This document shows, one piece after another, positions 1 through 11,500 of a stretch of DNA of 64,000 bases. Both the position numbers and the translations under genes were made by a program. The stretch's first letter is position 1; every line of letters begins with the position of its first letter. The stretch is from Sceloporus undulatus. Its lineage: Eukaryota; Chordata; Lepidosauria; Squamata; Phrynosomatidae. The stretch is taken from positions 670,455-734,454 of the forward strand of contig NC_056529.1 in NCBI RefSeq assembly GCF_019175285.1, given 5' to 3'. The notes under the pieces are model-generated. The model searched no databases and had not been told where the DNA came from. It saw only the letters and a list, made by a program, of their open reading frames with translations.

Positions 1-1290
1 GGCAGATTCCAGATGGTGATGCTGGGGGACAGCTGCTCCTCTATGAGAGAGCTGACATCTGGCGTCCCTCAGGGCGGCATTCTGTCCCCCATCCTGTTTA
101 ACATTTACATGAAGCCGCTGGGAGAGATCATCTGGAGACATGGGGCGGGGTGTTATCAGTACGCTGATGACGCCCAAATTTATTTCTCTATGTCTCAGAC
201 TGCTTCAGTGACCAAGGAGGGCATCTCCCCCCTGAATGACTGCCTGAAGTCGGTAATGGATTGGATGAGGGAAAATAGACTTAAGCTGGAACCAAATAAA
301 ATGGAGGTACTTGCAATAGGTAACCCCAATCCGGGTATGGAGATAAGTTCGCCAGTTCTAGATGGGGTCACACTTCCCCTGAAAGCTTGGGGATGCTCCT
401 GGATTCGTCGCTACAGCTGTCTTCTCAGATTGATGCGACAGCCAGGAGCGCCTGCTATCAGCTTTGGCTGATACGCCAGTTGTGCCCCTACCTGGAGCAA
501 CGGGACCTAGAAACAGTCGTACATGCTCTAGTAACCTCTTGTCTTGACTTCTGCAATGTGCTCTACATGGGGCAACCTTTGTGCCACGCCCGGAAGCTTC
601 AATTGATACAAAACATGGCAGCCAGACTGGTCGCCAGAAAATCCAAGTTCGACCATATTACACCTATTTTAAAATCACTACATTGGCTGTCTATTAGCTT
701 CTGGGCTCAGTACAAGGTGTTGGTTATCACCTATAAAGCCCTACATGGCCTGGGTCCAGTCTACTTGAAGGAACGCCTCCTCCCATACAATCCTTCCCGT
801 ACACTCCGATCTTCCAGGAAAAACCTCTTACAATCTAGAAAGACCAGACTGGTGGTGACCATCCGGAGGTCCTTCTCTGCCACCGCTCCAAAAACCTGGA
901 ATGACCTCCGGAAGAGATTCGCTAATTATCCTCACTTGAGGCTTTCAAAAAGGCGACAAAAACCTTTCTCTTCCAGCAGGCCTTCCCCGATTGATAATGT
1001 CCAGAACCATTTGAATCCCCCTCCTTTTATTATTTTCCTTTTATTATTTTTCTTATTTGCGGTTTGTTTTTTGTTTTGTTTTTTAATTCTGATGTATTGT
1101 TATGTGCTTTTTAACCATGTTTTACTGTTTAATTTTATAGTTGGGAGGGAGGGTTGGGCCGAGGTCTTGTGGGACTTGTTGTTTTTATTATTGTGTATTG
1201 TATGAACTTTGTTGTTACCTGCCTCGATCCTCAAAGTGGAAGAGGCGGGATATAAATAATAATAAAAATAATTATTATTATTATTATTAG
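1..1290 (+). mobile_element. L2-type LINE, reverse transcriptase to 3' end
   Basis: The first 390 bases encode reverse transcriptase motifs SGVPQGGILSPILFNIYM and YQYADDAQIYF. The frame then shifts once near 390-470 into a C-terminal domain with HWLSISFWAQYKVLVITYKA and GLGPVYLKERLLPY. The 3' end has the L2 tail CCTCAAAGTGGAAGAGGCGG, then ATAAATAATAATAAA and (TTA)n. The window edge cuts its 5' part. It lies in an SLC5A11 intron. Confidence 0.82.
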
Positions 1291-1388
1291 TCTTGCTGCT
1301 CTTGTGGAAAAGAAGTGTGGGTGTGTTTCTTTGTGCAAACATCCCTTTGCTTGCCTTCCCTTTTCATTGACACTCTCATTCCTCGCAG

Positions 1389-1493
1389 GTGACAACCATG
1401 CCAGAGTATTTACAGAGACGGTTTGGTGGCAAAAGGATACAGATCTTCCTAGCAATCCTCTACCTGTTTATCTATATATTCACCAAAATCTCA
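1389..1493 (+). CDS. SLC5A11: SLC5A11 exon (TM3-TM4 region)
   Basis: The exon has 35 codons with phase 0 at both ends, acceptor CTCGCAG and donor GTAAGT. It encodes [15 protein letters not shown] followed by a hydrophobic segment ending YIFTKIS. It is the first SLC5A11 exon visible in the window. Confidence 0.92.
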
Positions 1494-2485
1494 GTAAGTA
1501 AGGAGGCGAGAGGAGACAGAACAGAATTGACTTGGAAAGAGTAGGTTGCCATAGCCTTAATAGTGACCTTTCTGCCTTTTCATGTTTCTTTCTCATACGA
1601 AATGTTGTTGTTGTTGTTGTTGTGTGCCTTCAAGTTGTTTCTGACTTCTGGAAACCCTAAGACAAACCTATCATGGGGTTTTCTGGGGCTGAGAATGTGT
1701 GACTTTTGCTTAAGGTCACCCAGGGAGTTTCCATGGCCAAGCAGCAATTCGAATTTGATCCTATGCCTTAAATGCACATCAGATCCATTTTCAAAGTGAG
1801 TCACTGAGTGTTTAATTCTGGAAATAGCAGATTGGAATAGTTACTATCATTGTAACTCTTCCAAAGTCACATCTCTGTTGTTATTGTTGTTGTATGGGTT
1901 CAAATCAACTTCAACTTATAATGACTCTCTCCTAGTTTGGCAAGATTTATTCAAAGGGGCATTTTCACCATTGCCTTCCTTTGAGGCTGAGAGAGTGTGG
2001 TTTGTCCAAGGTCACCCAGTAGGTTTCCATGGCCAAAGGGGGATTTGAACCCTGGTCTCCTGGTGTCCTAGTCCACCATTTAAACCACAGCACCATACTA
2101 TCTCTGACTAGCAAGATTTTTCCCCAGGAGGTTTTGCCATTGCCTTCTGCTATAAGGTTGAGAGTATGTGACTTGTCCAAGGGGGGGGTTCCATGGTTTA
2201 ACAGGGGTTCAGTCCTTGGTCTTCCTGAAATCTCATCCAGAACTGAAACCACTATGACATGATGGCTCTTGGTAATGTTTGAGATACATTGGTTTATTAT
2301 GGATTTATTCTGAGGATGTTTCCCATTCTCTTCCTCTGGGTCTGAAAGTATGTGACTTGCCAAAGATCACCCATCTTGAACTGTGTTGTGCAAAAGATAC
2401 CTATTGGTTCATGCAACTGGTACTGTATAAAAGCCAATTACCCAAGCATATAATATATTACCTGGAAATTGCCTAAGAAGCTGAA

Positions 2486-2526
<41 letters not shown>

Positions 2527-5500
2527 GTCTTGAGATTGAGGCTTTGAGGTTTGGCTTCAGGAATTTGGATGAGAGTTCATGGCTGCAGCTAAACAGACCT
2601 AACCAGGGAATTTCCCTCCTGAACATTTATCATTACTGGGTTTCCTGTTTTCTCCATCTATTGCCTGTTTGCATTTGCTCCCTTCTGAATATTTCATAGA
2701 ATCATAGAGTTGGAAGAGACTGCAAGGGCCATCCAGCCCAACCTCATTCTGCCAAGCAGGAAATCCAAATCAAAGCATCAAAATCCAAATCAAAGAGGCC
2801 ATCCAGCCTCTGCTTGAAGACCTCTAAGGAAGGAGACTCCACTACACTCCAAGGGAGTTTGTTCCACTGTCAAACAGCCCTTACTGTCAGGAGGTTCCTC
2901 CTAATGTTGATCTGGAATCTCTTTTCCTGGAGCTTGCATCCATTGCTCCGGGTCCTGGTCTCTGGAGCATCAGAAAACAAGCTTGCTCCCTCCTCAATAT
3001 GACATCCCTTCAAGTATTTAAACAGGGCTATCATATCACCTCTTAACCTTCTTTTCTCCATGCTAAACATCCTCAGCTCCCTAAGGCGTTCCTCATAGGA
3101 CATGGTTTCTAGACTCTTCACCATTTTAGTCGCTCTCCTTTGGACACGCTCCAGTTTCTCAATGTCCTTTTTGAATTGTTTTGCCCAGAACTGGACACAA
3201 TATTCCAGGTGGGGCCTGACCAGAGCAGAATACAGTGGCACTATTACTTCTCTTGATCTAGACACTATACTTTTATTGATGCAGCCTAAAATTGCATTGG
3301 CCTTTTTAGCTGCCACATCGCACTGTTTACTCATGTTCAACTTATGGTCTACTTGGACTCCTAGATCCCTTTCACATGTAGTTTCATTCAGCCAGGTGTC
3401 CCCCATAATCCTATATCCGCGCATTTCATTTTTCCTCCCTAAGTTCCTTACATTTCTCTGTGCTGAATTTCATTTTGTTAGCTTTGGCCCAGCTTTCTAG
3501 TCTATTCATGTCATTTTGAATCTTGATCCTGTCCTCTGGGGTATTAGCTATTCCTCCTAATTTGGTGTCATCTGCAAATTTGATAAGTATGCTCCCAATT
3601 CTGTCATCCAAGTCATTGATAAAGATGTTGAATAGCACTGGGCCCAGGACAGAAGAGCCCCAATGGACACCCCACTGGTCACTTCTCTCCAGGATGAAAA
3701 CCATTGCTGACCATCCTTTGGGTTCGGCCAGTCAACCAATTACAGATCCATTTAACAGTTCCTTTAGCCCACATTTTACAAGCTTGTTTGCAAGAATGTC
3801 ATGGGGAACCTTGTCAAAGGCCTTACTGAAATCAAGATCTACTATATCCACAGCATTCCCTTCATCTACCAAGCTGGTCATTTTATCAAAGAAAGAGATA
3901 ATGTTTGTCTGGCATGACTTCTTTCTCTGAAACCCATGTTGACTTTCTGTGATTATGGCATTGCCTTCTAGATGTTCACAGACTCTTTGTTTAATGATCT
4001 GCTCCAGAATCTTTCCTGGTATTGATCTCAGACTAACTGGACAATAATTGTTGGGAACCTCTTTTTCCCCTTTTTGAAGATGGGGACAATGTTTGCCCTC
4101 CTTCAGTCTGCTGGGACTTCTCCTGTTCTCCAGGAGTTCTCAAAGACTGTTATTGTCAATGGCTCCGATATTGCATTTGCCAGCTCTTTTAATACTCTTG
4201 GATGTAGTTCATCTGGTCCTGGAGACTTAAATTCATTTAGATTAACAAGGTATTCCTTTACTATCTCTTTACTTATTCTGTGCTGAAGTTCCCCTATTCT
4301 GTCCTCTGCTCCTTTATCCTCAGGTTGAGCCCCTTTTCCTTTTCTGAAAAGACTGAAGCAAAGAAGGTGTTGAGTAATTCTGCCTTTTCTCTGTCTTCTG
4401 TTAGCATTTTGCCATCTTCTCCATGCAGTGACCCTACCGTTTCCTTCTTCCTTTTGCTGAGGACATATCCAAAAAAGCCCTTTTTGTTGTTCTTGAGTTC
4501 ATTCTGCGCTTTAGCTTTTCTGACTTTAACCCTACACATGCCTGCTATGTCTTTGAATTCCTCTTTGGTGATTTCCCCCTTTTTCCATTTCTTATACATC
4601 TTCCGTTTCAAATTCAGCGCAGTTGAAAGTTCCTTAGTCATCAATCCTGGTTTCTTGAGACATCTCCCATTTTTCTTCCTCATTGGAACTGTTTGAAATT
4701 GTGCCTTCAGTATCTCTCTTTTGAGAAACTCCCAAAGTTTCTCAAAAGAGAGATGAGAAGGAGGACAGGAAATAGAAGGAAAAGCAGAAGATCATGCACT
4801 AGGACATGGGGCAAGGGGAATGTTTGGGATACTAGATTCCAGACATTTTGCATGGAAATTCTCCNNNNNNNNNNNNNNNNNNNNNNNNNNNNNNNNNNNN
4901 NNNNNNNNNNNNNNNNNNNNNNNNNNNNNNNNNNNNNNNNNNNNNNNNNNNNNNNNNNNNNNNNTTTCCCCCTTTTTCCATTTCTTATACATCTTCCGTT
5001 TCAAATTCAGCGCAGTTGAAAGTTCCTTAGTCATCAATCCTGGTTTCTTGAGACATCTCCCATTTTTCTTCCTCATTGGAACTGTTTGAAATTGTGCCTT
5101 CAGTATCTCTCTTTTGAGAAACTCCCATCTGTCCTGAACTCCCTTCTCTTTTAGTATTTCTGACCATAGGATCACCCTCAATACTTCTCTGAGTTTACTG
5201 AAATCCGCTTTCCTAAAGTCTAGGATGCATGTTTGACTATGTCTGGCTTCTCCTTTCCACTGTATAACAAACTCTAGGAGAACATGGTCACTTCCACCTA
5301 ATGATCCCACCACTTGCACCTCATTAACCAAGTCATCCTTGTTGGTTAGGATCAGATACAAAAGGGCTGATCCCCTTGTTGCCTCTTCCACCTTTTGGAC
5401 CATGACATTGTCTTCCAGGCAAGTGAGGAATTTGTTAGACCTTGAGGATTTTGCTGAGTTTGACTTCCAACAAACATCAGGATAGTTGAAGTCACCCATC

Positions 5501-8500
5501 ACTACTACATCTCTCCTTTCTGAGTGTGTAGTCATCTGTTCTAAAAAGGCGTCATCCAGTTCCTCCATCTGACTTGGGGGTCTGTAGTAGACTCCCACCA
5601 TAACATCCTTGTTGTTTCCCTCCCTTTTAATTTTTATCCAGACGCTCTTCACCTTGCTTCCAGGATTGATGTCCTGGATCTCTTCACTGGTGTAAATGTC
5701 CCTGACATATAAGGCTATTCCTCCTCCTTTCCTGTTTGGCCTATTTCTCTTGAAAAGGTTATACCCTTGTATTCCTACATTCCAATCATGAGACTCATCC
5801 CACCAGGTTTCAGTGAGGCCTGTTATATCATAGTTGCTTTGTTGTATTTGTTATTTGGGGACAGGTGTCAAGGAAATGCAGACAGTAAGACAGTCACATG
5901 AAATACCAGTTTTCAGATATTTTTAAGCATTAAAAGATACTTTAAGTACTCTGCTGGAGAGAACTAGGTTGTAGCCACAAGACAGAATTAAAGCAGTTTG
6001 ATACCACTTTAACTGCCGTTACTACATCCTACAGAAATTTTGGGATTGGAAGTTTGTGGAGGCACCAACACTCTTTGTCAGAGGAAGACTCTGTAAAACT
6101 AGAGTTGTGTGCTATTGTGTGGTGGACCCAGAGTTGAATCCCTGCCTGAAATGGAAGTTGCCAACCACCTTTGAGCTGCATGCATTAATGCCTTTGGAGA
6201 GGTACCCACTGAGATTCAACACTGAGGAATGTCTCCATGTTCTCTCCTTCAGGTTGACATGTACGCGGGGGCCTTATTTATCCAACAGGCCTTGCACTGG
6301 GACCTTTACGTGGCCGTCATTGGCTTGCTGATCATCACAGCGGTTTACACAGTGGCAGGTGGGTCTGAGCATCCTTGGGTAGAGAGTGCTCTGCTTTGAC
6401 TTCCTTATCCATGCATTCAGCGGAGGTTGCCCTCTTAGGTGATTTCTTTCCAGCACTGATCTCATGTAATGTACATCTGGGCATGAAGACTCAACTTTGG
6501 TAGCCTCAAAGCCATTACAGCTTTGTGGGAAAGAAAAAACATCCAGAAGATTGGGTTGCATGGTTGTTGTTCTTGTTAAGTGCCCTTGAGTCGATCCTGG
6601 GGATGAGACATCTCCAAGACTCCCTTTTCTCAACCTCTTCTAGCCATTGCCTCCTTGACTGAGTCCAACCATCTGGCATAGGATCCTCCTCTCTTTTGCT
6701 GCCTTCTACCTTTCCATCACTGTCTTTTCCAATGATTTGTGCCTTCTCATGATGTGGCCAAAGTATGACAGCCTCAACTTAACCACCTTGGCTTCCAGGG
6801 AGATTTCAGGCTTGGTCTGGCCAAGGATCCATTTGTTTGTCTTTTTGGCCATCCATGGTATCCCCAGCACTCTTCTCCAGCACCACAATTCAAAGGAGTT
6901 TTGTTCACTGTCCAGCTCTCATATCCCTACTCTTTTCTTCCATCTGCAGGAGGCCTTGCAGCAGTCATCTACACGGACACCCTCCAGACGGTCATCATGC
7001 TGGCTGGAGCCCTGACTCTCATGGGATTCAGTGAGTACCTTGAGGAAGTTGGAGACTCATTGCTTTGCTCCATAGAGGAGAGAGCAGAAACCAACCAATT
7101 AAACATTCTTGTGGTAGGAAGAAGGTGGTGAATATTTCTTTTAAAAAAATAATTTGGATTATGCTTGGAAAACAAATTTCTCAAGAATCCTAGTTCAGTT
7201 TCAAGAATTGTACAGGATTTCATCTATACAAAATCCCCATGTTTTGCACAGAAAATGGTATTTTCTGTGCAGAAAACAGTGTTTTTCAAGCCAAAAAAAA
7301 AAAGAGAGAGAATTTCCTAAGAAATAAGTTCCATAGACTGGGAGCAGCCACCAAGAAGGTCTTTCCTCCCTTGTTCCCATCAAATGAGCCTCAAAAGGTA
7401 GTAAGACAGAGAAAAGGGCCTCTCCAGAAGATCTTAACACTCCAACGGACTCATAAAGGGAGGCAAAGTCCTTCAAATAGCCTGGACCCAATCCATATAA
7501 AGCTTCATAGGTCAAAACAGCTGAGGTTGGCTTCCTCTTTGCCTTCCTAGGCTTTGCCAAAGTGGGAGGTCTTGAAGACCTTCAGGACCGATACTTCAAG
7601 GCTGTGGCCAGCAACCGTGATGGAAACAGCAGCTGTGGACTGCCCAGAGAAGATGCCTTCCACATATTTCGGGACCCGGTCACCTCTGACTTGCCATGGC
7701 CTGGCGTCTTGGTTGGCATGACCATCCCATCTTTGTGGTATTGGTGCACAGACCAGGTAGGACTCTGCTGGTTTGGATCAATAGGGTTACTTCCTGGAAG
7801 ATGGTTCTGGATTTTGGAGTGGGAATTAGGTCCAGGTCTGATGCTAAAAGAGCAATGGAGCAGCCATTCCACACCATGGTATTGGGAAAGGATCCTCTTG
7901 CTTGCCAGTCCTTCCCATGGGATCTGTTTCATTTTAACATTACTGCATTTTTGTGGGGAAAGATATTGGGAGGAATGGTGAGCAGATATCCCCTCCTATA
8001 ACGACAAACCAATCCTACCTTTGTCTAGTGAAGCAGGGATAGAAACCTGCCTCCATCCAAGGCACACATTCTGTTCCCCACAGACAAAATGGTTGCCGGA
8101 GGCCATTTTGCTACAAGAGTTTGCAATAGAGCAAATCCTAGCCTGGTATTGAAAGACACTTCCAGACAAGCAATTGCAAACAAACCCAGCAGCTTATAAG
8201 GCTCTGGATTTAGAAACGTGAAGATGTGCATTCTAAAAAAGGGAAGCAAAGACCAAAATTCATCCACTGCTTGCCAATAGATCCTGCAAATATCTCCTTC
8301 ATTTGCAGGTAATTGTTCAGAGGTCTCTTGCAGCCAAGAACCTGTCTCACGCCAAGGGAGGTGCCCTCTTGGCTTCCTACCTGAAAATCCTCCCACTCTT
8401 TATGATGGTTTTTCCCGGCATGATTAGCCGCATCCTTTTCCCAGGTAAGGAGGAACGGTAAGAGGCCTTCTACTCAAGGAAGGGGCTGCAGGGTTTCAGT

Positions 8501-11500
8501 GGGTGCAAAGCATTTTGCAAAGTGTGGGGAAGGAGGTCTTGCCCCCAATGCCCTGCTTGTCACACCAAAGGTTGGCAACTATTTCCTATCCCTTTTGACT
8601 CTCTCGAAACCTCTCCCTTCCTCCCAGCTCTTCAACCCTCTTTTGAATCCCATTTCCTTGCAGATCTGGTAGCCTGTGCAGATCCAGCCATCTGTAAAGA
8701 GATATGTGGCAATCCCTCCGGGTGTTCCGACATCGCCTACCCCAAGCTTGTCATTGAACTCCTGCCAATAGGTGAGGGACCTTCTCAGCCGCTCAAAGAG
8801 AGGTGCAAACAACCAGGTGGAAGGAAATGGAGAGACTGGGAGGAGAAGCAAATGCACTTTGCAGGGAAACAAAACCAGGGACTGAATGCTCAGGCCTCAA
8901 ATTCCACAACCAAGTTGTAAAACCTTTGCTTACTTCATTCCCATTCATGCACAAGAACAAATGCTTCTGTTTTCCCCCCATTTCCACATGAAATTATGGG
9001 GGAAAATATGCATTTAAAAAATTATTTCTCACAGTTTGGAATTGATCGATCTATTCAATAATAATAATAAGTGTTTGCTTATGATTCCACCCTTTGGTCT
9101 TCCATTTGTTTTGGACTTCAGATCCCACAAGCTGCAGCCATCTTGGCCAACAGTCAAAAGTTATGGGAGCTGAAGCCCAAAACATCTGGAGGACCAAAGT
9201 TGGGAGTCACTGATTTAGACCATCATTAGCAACTTCAGTTTTATTTTGGGACCAAGGCAGGATATAAATAAAGTAAGTAAATAAGCAATAATCTTTGCAC
9301 AAAATCCCAACCTTTTTGCATGGAAAACAGAGCACTGTTCTCAAGATACCCTGCATAAACAAGTTTTTGATGTGCTGGTGAAATTTTTCACCCCAAAGGC
9401 ATTCCCCAGATTGAAAAGCAATGCTTTGGTTTATTTGGGTTGTGCCTCACAATATTCTTGGGCCTTGTTCCTTCTTTGGAGGTCTTTAAACAGAGGCTGG
9501 ATGGCCATCTGTTGGGGATGCTTTGAGTGAGAGTTCCTGCATGGCAGGAGGGGGTTGGACTGGATGGCCCTTGTGGTCTCTTCCAACTCTATGATTCTAT
9601 GCTCCATAAACATTTCTCCCTTTTTCTTTTGCTTGTAGGACTGAGAGGCCTGATGATGTCCGTCATGATCGCAGCCCTGATGTCTTCCCTGACCTCCATC
9701 TTCAACAGCTCTAGCACCATCTTCACCATGGACCTCTGGAGGCATTTCAGGCCACTATCTTCCGAATGGGAGCTCATGATTGTTGGCAGGTAACTGACAA
9801 TCCTGTTGCCCACAACAGTGCAGCAAAATATAATGGCTAGAACCTGACACATGTGTAGGTTTCTCCAGAAGAGGAGATGGACACTTTGGATGAATGCAAA
9901 TAATCTGTGCTCAGTTCAAGATTTCCAAAGTAGAATTACCTCTGGGGTGTCATTGGGCATGATGATGCCCACGGGATATTGGTCGCCAATGTGATTCCAG
10001 GCTGAATCAAAGGTACTGGGGACAGACTTGCATTTTGTCAAGATATTGTTGGTGTTGTTCCACATTTGAAGTTTTTTTCTCATGATTGTTATGATAGTCT
10101 CATGTATGGTGACCCCAAGGAAAAACCTATCACAGGGCTTTCTTAGCAAGTTTTGTTTATTGGTGGTTTGCCTTTGCCTTCTTCTGAGGCTGAGAGAGTG
10201 TGACTTGTTGAAGGTCTCCCAGTGGGTTTCCATGGCTGAGCGGGTATTTGAACCCTAGTCTCCAGTGTCCTCAAGCACTGAAACCCTGGTCTGAAGGGAA
10301 TGTCACTTGAACCACTAGAGCACTATAGATTTCATGAGAGAGGGTTTGCCAGCATTGCCTCCTTCTGAAATTGAGAGGGTGCAATTCGCCCAAGATCACC
10401 AAGTCTGAGCAGCCATAACAAAGAGGTTCCATATGGAGTATTGACTGGTAATTTGAAAGCAATTCTAAATTTTCTCCTGACTCCACTAGTTAGTCCCATA
10501 CAAGAGTAACCTCATTGAATCAATGGGACTGTGTTATGTTGACCCACTATCCAACAGTTGACTAAATGGATCTAATCTAGTTGGGAATAACCAAGACAAT
10601 TTCAGCCTCTATGCTGCAGGACAGACTCTCTCCCATCCATGAAAATGAATAGCCTAAAACCAGAGACTAAGCGGTCCATCCCTCTCTTCTTGGTCCATCC
10701 CTCTCTTCTTGGTCCAAGGGTGTTTGTTCTTCTTCTCGTTGTCATATCTATCCTGTGGATCCCGCTGGTGCAAGCCAGCCAAGGAGGGCAGCTCTTCATC
10801 TACATCCAGACCATCAGTTCTTACTTACAGCCTCCGGTCGCCGTGGTCTTCATTTTGGGCTGCTTCTGGAAGCGGGCGAACGAAAAGGTAATGCAATGGC
10901 ACAGGTTCTATCTTGGCCCTTGAGCAATAGTCATTGCACTCGAGGAAGTGGCTGAGTAAATGATGGACCTCTGAAAAAAGAAGGGACCAAGGGGTTCTGG
11001 TGGCTTCCATGTTGATGCTTTTGAGGCATTGACCATGGTACAGGATTTACTTTTCAGAGAGGGTTCAAGATCCTGGACAAGTCTTTTAAAAAAGTTTTAG
11101 ATTAACCAGAGGCTGGATGGACATTTTTCAGGAGATGTTTAGTTGTGTGTTCCTGCATGGCAGAATGGGGTTGGTGTATATGGCCCTTGGGGTTCCTTCC
11201 TCCTCTAGGATTGTATGATTCTGACTTCCCAAGCTCTGTTTCTACATCTGGTGCAGAAGGCTGTCCTTGTCCATCATGAAATGGCTCCTTTCCTTCCTCT
11301 TGCAGGGCGCTTTTTGTGGTCTTCTGTTGGGAATGGTCATGGGCGTGATCCGGATGGTCCTGGATTTTGTCTACCTGCCGCCGCAATGCGGAGAGCCAGA
11401 CCAGCGGCCAGCAGTGGTGAAAGACGTTCACTATCTCTACTTCTCCATGATCCTGGGAGTGGCCTCGCTTATCGTGGTGGTGGCAGTCAGCCTCTTGACG

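Larger units (their letters stand above)
2697..5835 (-). mobile_element. CR1 LINE, 5'-truncated, endonuclease plus reverse transcriptase
   Basis: Read on the minus strand, the element has endonuclease motifs ([20 protein letters not shown]), a linker, reverse transcriptase with FADDTKLGG, and a C-terminal part with [13 protein letters not shown] and [12 protein letters not shown]. The 3' end at 2697-2715 is the CR1 octamer tail (complement of CATAGAATCATAGA). It is split into several frames, and a 100-base gap with a flanking duplication interrupts it. It lies in the intron between the exons at 1389 and 6253. Confidence 0.88.

Noticed and set aside
1-1205. Reverse transcriptase that might be retroviral
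   Set aside because: Motif context, the C-terminal domain and the 3' tail fit an L2-type LINE. There are no LTRs, gag, protease or envelope parts.
2870-5652. Open frames on the minus strand with zinc-free DNA-binding or nuclease-like look
   Set aside because: They are pieces of one CR1 LINE (endonuclease and reverse transcriptase), not host genes.
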